A stretch of 11,819 nucleotides of DNA, taken from JAUILA01 sp964563925. Its GTDB lineage: Bacteria; Bacteroidota; Bacteroidia; Cytophagales; Cyclobacteriaceae. The position numbers and the translations under genes are program-made. This document shows, one piece after another, positions 5,977 through 11,819 of the stretch; within the stretch, counting starts at the first letter, position 1, and every line of letters starts with the position of its first letter. Below the pieces are notes generated by a model. The model did not search any database. It was given only the letters and a program-made list of their open reading frames with translations, and was not told where the DNA came from. The stretch spans positions 1-11,819 of the forward strand of contig CAZLZD010000082.1 of NCBI GenBank assembly GCA_964563925.1. Reading direction: 5' to 3'.

Positions 5977-8593
5977 GGTTCCGTTTTTTGCGGCGTCTTT
6001 CCCTGATAGAGAGTAAGTCGGATACTTTAACATGTTTTTCCTTGAATATATATTTCCGTAAAATTTCCTCCACCGGCAATATGGTGATGGCGATAATCAC
6101 CTGTATAACAAAATCAACCACGGGTGATGTTTCGGTTTCGAACTTACTTTCTGCGAGTATCTGAATCAGTTCAATTATAATGATCAGGGTCAGCAGTGCA
6201 AGTAACCGGCTCATGAGGCGGTATTTATACCCCATGGCCTTCATTCTTACGGAAATAAGTAACATTAATCCGATAAACGCAAATTCCATTAAATAAAACC
6301 ACGGACGCTTCCAGTAGGGGGCAAGCACTTCAAAATAAACCGGTGCCAGCGTTTCCATCTGGCCAAGGGAATTCCTTGTCCGGTAATGAAGTGTGTATTT
6401 CCCGGCGGGTACATAGGACAGGTCGACATTCTGATGACTTTGTGACCAGTCACTCCATTCAGCGTCCAGACCTTCCACGAAATACTGGTATTCAAGGTCC
6501 ACCAGCCCGGTAAACTCGGCCTGTGAGAACACCATTCTTAACGTTCCGTTCTCCTGATCAATGATCAGGTCATTCTCCGGATTCATCAGCCCGCCGCCCG
6601 CATACACCTCATAGAGATAGGCTGAGTACGGAATGGTCCACTGAAATGACGGTTGGTCTTCGAGAAAAAACAGGTTATTCTCCCCGGTGATAATCCACAG
6701 CCCCTCTTTTTCACGGTCCTCGGCGATATAGCTGGCGTTCCTGAATATGGCAAGGTCCGGAATACGTTTCCTGAACTTTTTCCCAAGCTGTTTCCATTCG
6801 TTTTCCTTGACCCAGATGATATCGTTGGCACCAGGGATTACATCCTGAATCACACGTTCTTCGGATGCAATAATTGTATCATCCACCATGGTAACAATAC
6901 TGGAGGTATAGTCTCCCGTGGTTTTGTGAAGAAAGAAAATCGAATCCCCCCTGGCATACCCAAACGTCTCATCGTAATAAGGATTGGTAATCCTGGCCAG
7001 AACTTCGACCGCCTGGTTAGTACTTCTGGGAATCCTGTACAGGGTATGTACTCCGCAGAAAAACATATTTCCACGGCTGTCTTCGAACATATGAAATATA
7101 GGTTCTCCTGCTTCATTCAGCAGGCTCTTCGCAGAGGCTCCGGGAACAGGCGGCATTTCAAATACCTCTCCATCGTAAGAACTCAGGTAAAGCCGGTCAC
7201 GAAAGGGAGAATAATGAAAGTACCGCACCGGCAATGTTGTGAGCCGCTGGCTTCGTGAACCTTCAATAAGAAACAACCCGTCAAGTCCGGATGCAAACAG
7301 CTTGTCCCCGTACGATACCAGGTGAAATACCTTTGATTCCGGACCGGCAACCTTGGTGAAAATATGATCAACCGATTGAAGCTCACGAATGAACTTTGTC
7401 GTGAGTTCTGAATCTTTCTTTTTAAACGGCCAGATCTTATTCCAGAATCCCCTGGATTGAACTTCCGTATTTACCTCGTTACCCCGCACGGGAATCTTAC
7501 GAACATGCTCGATACGTTCAAGTTTGTACAACCCGGAAGTAGTGCCCACATACATATTATCCCTGTGCCTGCTCACTGAGAGAATATTCCCCTCAAGACC
7601 GGGAAACTGCTGGAAGGTACGGTACGGGAGATTGGGTGAGATGCGGGTGAGACCTCCTTCATGAGCCACCCAGGCGGCTTCATGATTGTCCACGGCAATA
7701 TCAAACACCTCATTATCCGGCAATCCGGTGCGGCCGTTCACAATTTTGGTGATCTTTCCCTTAAACGGCTGTATGAAAATCACTCCGCCTTTCAGGGAAG
7801 CCAGGGCGACCAGGGTATCACTGACCCACACAGCTGACTTGATCTCACTTTCCCGGAGATACTGGAGGTCTTCATTGTCGGTTTCCTTCCAGGGTATCGC
7901 GGAAAATCCACCGTCGTACAATTCCGGCATGGTACTCCCGGAACCGGCGAGGTAAATACCACCACCCGGAGATTCGGCAATGTATTCAAAGGATTTTAGG
8001 AGATCCCCCTGTGAACCACCGGCAGCCAGTGTATCATCCTTTACCAGCAGTGGCATGGTGAAATTATTGGTGAGATAAACTTCACCCCTGAATTTCAGAA
8101 TATTTTGAAGGTTGCGTCCCTTGCCGGGCAGCATCTTGGAAAAGGAATTCTCTTTAAGGTTGTAAGAAAATACGGCATTCTCCCCCAAGCCGATCAGCCT
8201 GCCCTTATGAACTGCCATTTCCGTGATTCGGGCCGATGAGTCGGGGGTGTGCAATGGCCGGTAGACCCAGGAACTTTCGGTTCCCCGTTCGATCATGCCA
8301 AACCCGAAGGGTCCGCCGGTGTAGATTTTGCCGGCATAATATACCATGGTGAATATGGAGGACGGCGTGTGAATTTGCTGCCATTCCTCACCGTCAAAGC
8401 GGATTACTCCGCGATTGTATGCCATAAAAAGCATACCGTGGCGGTCCTGGATGATCTGATGGGGATAAAAGCCGTCTAGTTCTGCCGGGACAGGAAAGTG
8501 GGTCAAAGGATAATTCCCCTCCTGCGCGGCGCAGGGTAAAATACCCAGGAAAAAGAAGAGTATGCGTATGTAAGCCTTTGACATGAATTGCAT
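5933..8593 (-). CDS. Propeller/Y_Y_Y-domain membrane protein, sensor-like but without kinase or DNA-binding output
   Basis: The layout matches the sensor half of Bacteroidota hybrid two-component systems. A signal peptide (about 1-23, ending PCAAQ) is followed by a long periplasmic beta-propeller region (about 30-690; repeats such as LPDNEVFDIAVDNHEAAW and EGNILSVSRHRDNMYVGTTSGLYKL) and a Y_Y_Y immunoglobulin-like domain at about 695-757 (EYQYFVEGLDAEWSDWSQ, VPAGKYTLHYRTRN). Three hydrophobic helices then occur at about 764-783, 795-813 and 825-845, and a basic tail of about 40 residues (RERRRKKR) ends the protein. No histidine kinase, receiver, HTH, sigma/anti-sigma or GGDEF domain is present, and the stop is followed directly by the overlapping lipoprotein gene rather than a broken kinase. 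A second ATG at 8584 (residue 4) is an equally good start. The ligand is unknown. Its role is inferred as sensing or scaffolding in the envelope, possibly with its overlapping lipoprotein and CDF neighbours. Confidence 0.85.
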   Translation of the reverse strand: MQFMSKAYIRILFFFLGILPCAAQEGNYPLTHFPVPAELDGFYPHQIIQDRHGMLFMAYNRGVIRFDGEEWQQIHTPSSIFTMVYYAGKIYTGGPFGFGMIERGTESSWVYRPLHTPDSSARITEMAVHKGRLIGLGENAVFSYNLKENSFSKMLPGKGRNLQNILKFRGEVYLTNNFTMPLLVKDDTLAAGGSQGDLLKSFEYIAESPGGGIYLAGSGSTMPELYDGGFSAIPWKETDNEDLQYLRESEIKSAVWVSDTLVALASLKGGVIFIQPFKGKITKIVNGRTGLPDNEVFDIAVDNHEAAWVAHEGGLTRISPNLPYRTFQQFPGLEGNILSVSRHRDNMYVGTTSGLYKLERIEHVRKIPVRGNEVNTEVQSRGFWNKIWPFKKKDSELTTKFIRELQSVDHIFTKVAGPESKVFHLVSYGDKLFASGLDGLFLIEGSRSQRLTTLPVRYFHYSPFRDRLYLSSYDGEVFEMPPVPGASAKSLLNEAGEPIFHMFEDSRGNMFFCGVHTLYRIPRSTNQAVEVLARITNPYYDETFGYARGDSIFFLHKTTGDYTSSIVTMVDDTIIASEERVIQDVIPGANDIIWVKENEWKQLGKKFRKRIPDLAIFRNASYIAEDREKEGLWIITGENNLFFLEDQPSFQWTIPYSAYLYEVYAGGGLMNPENDLIIDQENGTLRMVFSQAEFTGLVDLEYQYFVEGLDAEWSDWSQSHQNVDLSYVPAGKYTLHYRTRNSLGQMETLAPVYFEVLAPYWKRPWFYLMEFAFIGLMLLISVRMKAMGYKYRLMSRLLALLTLIIIIELIQILAESKFETETSPVVDFVIQVIIAITILPVEEILRKYIFKEKHVKVSDLLSIRERRRKKRNLALKSLQETKPVES

Positions 8594-8625
8594 TTACCTT
8601 CATAAATAACCCTCAGACGTACATG

Positions 8626-8671
8626 GTAACCTTCCGGGAAGCCTGTAAAGAAGGGAAAAGCTTCCCGTTAC
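8626..8671. repeat. Nested inverted repeats between uvrA and the propeller gene
   Basis: Outer arms GTAAC (8626-8630) and GTTAC (8667-8671) enclose a perfect 7-bp inverted repeat, GGGAAGC (8636-8642) with GCTTCCC (8660-8666), with a 5-nt bulge (8631-8635) on the left side. Two smaller hairpins compete for the same bases: CTTCC-G-GGAAG (8631-8641) and GGGAA-AAGC-TTCCC (8653-8666). No uridine run follows the stem on the - strand, so it is not a standard intrinsic terminator. It could be a 3'-end stabiliser of uvrA mRNA, an attenuator, or an operator for the downstream operon. Confidence 0.5.
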
Positions 8672-8697
8672 ACCGCAGATAAAAACGAGGAGAGGTG

Positions 8698-11520
8698 TTA
8701 TTTGGCGACAGGCAGCTTTTCCTGAAGATATCCGGCCGTATGATTGTCACTTAGTTTTACCATTTCTTCCGGAGTACCCTCAAAACATACATTTCCACCT
8801 TCTTCTCCGCCTTCAGGACCCAGATCAATGATCCAGTCGGCGGTCTTGATCACTTCCATGTTATGCTCAATGATCAGGACGCTGTTACCCTGATCAATCA
8901 GCGCATTAATGGAGTCCATCAGTTTATTGATGTCGTGGAAATGAAGTCCGGTAGTGGGTTCGTCAAAGATAAAAAGGATATGGTCTTTGCTGTCCCGGGT
9001 ATTTTTCCCCAGATAAAAAGCCAGCTTCACGCGTTGTGCCTCGCCACCGCTCAGTGAATTGGACGACTGGCCCAGCCCGATATAACCAAGTCCTACATCG
9101 GCCAGCGGTTTGAGCTTGTTGTATACCGGGGGCTTATCCTGAAAAAACTCCAGCGCTTCATCTACCGTCATTTGCAGGACATCGGCAATGTGTTTACCGT
9201 TATAGACGACATCCAGGATTTCCTGTTTGAACCGCTGGCCCTTGCAGCTTTCGCACGTAAGGTAAACGTCTGCCATGAACTGCATTTCAATTTTCACCAC
9301 CCCTTCGCCCTGGCAGGTTTCGCAACGGCCTCCGTCGACATTGAATGAAAAGTGTGCTGCCTTGTAACCACGCTGTTTGGAGAGAGGCTGATCGGCATAC
9401 AGTTGCCGGACCCCGTCGTAGGCCTTCACATACGTCACAGGATTAGAGCGCGATGATTTACCGATTGGGTTCTGATCCACAAACTCCACCTGGGTCACCT
9501 TCTTATAGTCACCCTCCATCCTGTCAAACTTTCCGGTAGATTCATTGACCGTACCAAGATATTTTCCAACGGCCGGGTAAAGGATTTTCTTAACCAGAGT
9601 GGATTTACCGGAGCCGCTGACACCGGTAACCACAGACAGTACCCCAAGGGGGACACGCACATCCACATTTTTAAGATTATTCTCCCTGGCCCCGAAAATA
9701 CTGATTGCATCTTTCCATTTCCGTCTCCGTGCCGGTACGGGGACCTGGTCGGTTCCCTGCAGGAACCGGGCCGTATGCGTTTCCACTCCGTTCAATTCGT
9801 CAATCGACCCCTGAAACAGCAGCTCCCCGCCGTGAATACCTGCATCCGGCCCAATATCGATGATCTGATCTGCCTGCTTCATTACTTCTTCCTCGTGCTC
9901 CACCACGATCACCGTATTGCCCAGGTCCCTGAGCGTCAGCAATACCTTTACCAACCGCCCCGTATCACGCGGATGAAGGCCGATACTGGGTTCATCCAGG
10001 ATATACATGGAACCCACCAGGGCACTTCCCAGGGAGGTGGCCAGCTTAATCCGCTGGAACTCCCCGCCGGACAGCGTGGAGGTCATCCGGTTCAGCGTAA
10101 GGTATCCCAGGCCTACCTCCTCAATGAATTCAAGCCGGTAACGGATCTCGCGCAGGAGCCTGTCGGCAACCTCCCTGTCGTGGGAAGTCAATTCCAGCTG
10201 GTCAAAAAATTGCCGGATGCGGGAAACCGGCATAAGCACCAGGTCAGTGATCGACTTGTTGCTGATCTTGACATAGGAGGCATCCTTGCGCAGACGGGTA
10301 CCGCGGCAATCCGGACAAGTTGTACGTCCGCGGTATCTCGATAACATCACCCGGTACTGGATCTTGTGTGTTTTTGATTCCAGGTGGGAGAAGAATTTAT
10401 TCAGGCCTTTGAAATATTCATTGCCGGTCCACAGCACCTCCTTTTCCGCATCGCTAAGGTCCTGGAACGGCCTGTGAATGGGAAAATCAAACCGTATGCC
10501 GTTTTTCAGCAAGGGCTCCGCCCATTTCTTCATCCTCTCGCTGCGCCACGGGGCAATCGCACCTTCATATACCGACAGGCTTTTATCAGGTATCACAAGG
10601 TCTTCGTCGATGCCCAGGATTTTACCGAAACCTTCACACCGGCGGCATGCACCGTACGGGTTGTTAAAGGAGAAAAAGTTGACCGAAGGCTCTTCAAATA
10701 CCATTCCGTCAGCCTCAAACCGGTCAGAAAAACGCCTTGTTTCGCCGTCCATGATGTGGACAATACAGTCACCGTGCCCTTCAAAAAATGCCGTCTGCAC
10801 GGAATCGGCCAGGCGATACTGCAAATCTTCATCGTCCGGATCCACCGCCGCCCGGTCGATCAGTATTTCAAGATCATCTGCCTTAAGGGAGGGCTCCTCA
10901 AGGGCTTCCTCAATAAAAAGTGCCTCCCCTCCCGACAGAATGCGCGTAAAACCCTTGCGCATCAATATGGTGAGTTCCTGCTTAAGGTTTCGCTTTTTTA
11001 CCACCTTTAACGGACAGGAAATCATCACCCGGGTTCCCGGTTCGTGCCCGTTAATGTGATCCACCACATCCGTGACCGTATCCTTTGAGACTTTAGTGCC
11101 TGAAACCGGACTGTATGTAACGCCGATCCTGGAAAAAAGTAATTTCAGGTAATCATATATTTCCGTTGTGGTCCCGACCGTGGAACGTGGATTCCGGGTA
11201 TTGACCTTTTGTTCGATCGCTATGGCAGGAGAGACGCCCCTGATGTAATCCACCTCCGGTTTTTCCATCCTTCCCAGGAACTGACGGGCATAGGAACTCA
11301 GGCTTTCCACATACATTCGCTGACCTTCGGCAAACAGCGTATCAAAGGCCAGTGATGATTTTCCCGAACCCGAAAGTCCTGTAATCACCACCATTTTATT
11401 ACGTGGGATTGCCACACTCAGATTTTTAAGATTGTTCACCCTGGCGCCCTTGATAATGATGTATTCCCGGGGGTTCAGGTTGTCCAGTTCACTCTCAGAA
11501 AATTTGATGTCTTTCGCCAT
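8698..11520 (-). CDS. uvrA: UvrABC excinuclease subunit A
   Basis: UvrA is the damage-recognition ATPase of nucleotide excision repair; a dimer loads UvrB on lesions. The 940-residue length is standard. The first ATPase has Walker A GLSGSGKSS (48-56), zinc cysteines 292/295 (CRRC) and 402/405 (CPDC), signature LSGGEFQR (483-490) and Walker B ILDEPSIGLHPRD (from 507). The second has Walker A GVSGSGKST (633-641), the DNA-binding zinc module C733-x2-C736-x19-C756-x2-C759, signature LSGGEAQR (823-830) and Walker B FIFDEPTTGLH. The UvrB-binding and insertion region at about 119-290 is kept, so this is a canonical rather than a shortened UvrA2-type paralogue. The start is the ATG at 11520, where a TAnnTTTG promoter element lies only 7 nt upstream. 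It is 97 bp upstream of the propeller gene and is probably its own transcription unit. Confidence 0.97.
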   Translation of the reverse strand: MAKDIKFSESELDNLNPREYIIIKGARVNNLKNLSVAIPRNKMVVITGLSGSGKSSLAFDTLFAEGQRMYVESLSSYARQFLGRMEKPEVDYIRGVSPAIAIEQKVNTRNPRSTVGTTTEIYDYLKLLFSRIGVTYSPVSGTKVSKDTVTDVVDHINGHEPGTRVMISCPLKVVKKRNLKQELTILMRKGFTRILSGGEALFIEEALEEPSLKADDLEILIDRAAVDPDDEDLQYRLADSVQTAFFEGHGDCIVHIMDGETRRFSDRFEADGMVFEEPSVNFFSFNNPYGACRRCEGFGKILGIDEDLVIPDKSLSVYEGAIAPWRSERMKKWAEPLLKNGIRFDFPIHRPFQDLSDAEKEVLWTGNEYFKGLNKFFSHLESKTHKIQYRVMLSRYRGRTTCPDCRGTRLRKDASYVKISNKSITDLVLMPVSRIRQFFDQLELTSHDREVADRLLREIRYRLEFIEEVGLGYLTLNRMTSTLSGGEFQRIKLATSLGSALVGSMYILDEPSIGLHPRDTGRLVKVLLTLRDLGNTVIVVEHEEEVMKQADQIIDIGPDAGIHGGELLFQGSIDELNGVETHTARFLQGTDQVPVPARRRKWKDAISIFGARENNLKNVDVRVPLGVLSVVTGVSGSGKSTLVKKILYPAVGKYLGTVNESTGKFDRMEGDYKKVTQVEFVDQNPIGKSSRSNPVTYVKAYDGVRQLYADQPLSKQRGYKAAHFSFNVDGGRCETCQGEGVVKIEMQFMADVYLTCESCKGQRFKQEILDVVYNGKHIADVLQMTVDEALEFFQDKPPVYNKLKPLADVGLGYIGLGQSSNSLSGGEAQRVKLAFYLGKNTRDSKDHILFIFDEPTTGLHFHDINKLMDSINALIDQGNSVLIIEHNMEVIKTADWIIDLGPEGGEEGGNVCFEGTPEEMVKLSDNHTAGYLQEKLPVAK

Positions 11521-11527
11521 GAAGGCG

Positions 11528-11535
11528 CAAAGATA
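11528..11535 (-). promoter_or_regulatory. Candidate -7 promoter element (TATCTTTG) for uvrA
   Basis: TATCTTTG on the - strand is a perfect match to the Bacteroidota -7 element TAnnTTTG and ends 7 nt before the uvrA ATG. At the expected -33 distance there is only TTT within GTTTC, not a clean TTG. If used, transcription would start at or within a few bases of the ATG, giving a leaderless or near-leaderless mRNA. No LexA-like operator is evident nearby. Confidence 0.5.
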
Positions 11536-11601
11536 CGCAGAATTGAAAAGAAAGAAACGGGTGGCTATAAAAGACTCGGCCGGCCGGGGGAGGCTGCCAT
11601 A

Positions 11602-11799
11602 CTAATCATCAAAATCCATATCATCTTCATCCAGGCCAAACTCAGAATCGTCTTCGGAATCAGACGAATCGTCATCAACTTCCAGGTCATATTCTCCCTC
11701 ACTGTTCTGTACGACGGCAATCTTAATGAGGTAGTTGGTATCGTCGGTTTCGAGGGGAACTACAAAAATTGGTTCATTTTTTGCGTTGGTTATACGCAT
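11602..11799 (-). CDS. Small acidic hypothetical protein, possibly truncated at the window edge
   Basis: A 65-residue protein if the ATG at 11799 is used. The first ~40 residues look folded and beta-rich (MRITNAKNEPIFVVPLETDD, then NYLIKIAVVQNSEGEYDLEV). The last 24 residues are extremely acidic (15 Asp/Glu, with Ser and a few hydrophobics: DDDSSDSEDDSEFGLDEDDM). The frame stays open upstream of that ATG to the end of the window (coding GFEDNI), so the true start may lie outside. There is no signal peptide, membrane segment or cysteine. Such acidic tails can bind basic proteins or metal ions, or mimic nucleic acid, but I do not recognise a named family and assign no function. It is 81 bp upstream of uvrA on the same strand. 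Confidence 0.65.
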   Translation of the reverse strand: MRITNAKNEPIFVVPLETDDTNYLIKIAVVQNSEGEYDLEVDDDSSDSEDDSEFGLDEDDMDFDD

Positions 11800-11819
11800 G
11801 ATATTGTCTTCAAAACCGT

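Noticed and set aside
6653..7258. A 201-codon open frame on the + strand opposite the propeller gene
   Set aside because: It lies wholly antisense to a well-supported gene and shows no recognisable domain; it reflects the codon pattern of the opposite strand.
8594..8612. TATTTATG 7 nt before the propeller-gene ATG as a promoter
   Set aside because: It has one mismatch to TAnnTTTG in the core T-run and no TTG about 20 nt upstream, so it is too weak to list as a feature.
10384..11059. Two overlapping + strand open frames of 193-208 codons opposite uvrA
   Set aside because: They are antisense to a highly conserved gene, overlap each other in different frames and have no recognisable motifs.
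11577..11586. GC-rich palindrome CGGCCGGCCG between the acidic gene and uvrA, considered as a terminator
   Set aside because: A CTTTTAT run follows on the - strand, but the 10-bp palindrome can form only about a 3-bp stem as a hairpin, so it does not make a credible intrinsic terminator.
1..11819. Mobile elements, CRISPR arrays, tRNA/rRNA genes, defence or secondary-metabolite systems
   Set aside because: No transposase, integrase, spaced direct repeats, cloverleaf-like or ribosomal sequence was seen; the content is ordinary housekeeping and envelope genes.

Overview
The window reads as ordinary chromosomal DNA from a member of the Bacteroidota, most likely a Cytophagales-type organism from a draft or metagenome assembly. 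Reasons: protein-family style (a Y_Y_Y-domain propeller sensor, a DsbD with a long acidic periplasmic linker, the UvrA variant typical of this phylum), start regions with no strong Shine-Dalgarno, and Bacteroidota -7 promoter elements (TAnnTTTG) upstream of two genes. A run of exactly 100 N marks a scaffold gap.

Layout. At the left edge a 5'-truncated YeeZ-like NAD(P)-dependent epimerase-family gene runs on the + strand (3-749). Everything else is on the - strand. Reading in the direction of transcription (right to left): a small very acidic protein (11799-11602, possibly continuing beyond the right edge), uvrA (11520-8698), a 97-bp spacer holding nested inverted repeats, an 886-residue propeller/Y_Y_Y membrane protein with no output domain (8593-5933), an overlapping lipoprotein (5976-5161, TTG start), a CDF-family zinc/cobalt exporter only 5 bp downstream (5155-4262), an M20 di-metal peptidase (4205-2844) with its own good promoter, and a three-domain DsbD (2794-746) interrupted by the gap. 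dsbD and the YeeZ-like gene converge and share the palindrome CTAG as overlapping stop codons. No gene-free stretch exceeds 100 bases.

How the genes may work together. The sensor-like protein, lipoprotein and CDF exporter are overlapping or 5 bp apart and very probably form one translationally coupled transcript. The peptidase and dsbD follow 56 and 49 bp downstream on the same strand and may be partly co-transcribed, although the peptidase has its own promoter candidate. A link of the sensor and lipoprotein to metal export or envelope redox state is only inference from position. uvrA (nucleotide excision repair) and the YeeZ-like gene look functionally unrelated.

Nothing here resembles a mobile element, CRISPR array, defence island or RNA gene. 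The most interesting points are the output-less propeller sensor in its coupled cluster, the nested inverted repeats in front of it, the nearly leaderless uvrA promoter, and the likely mis-sized gap in dsbD.
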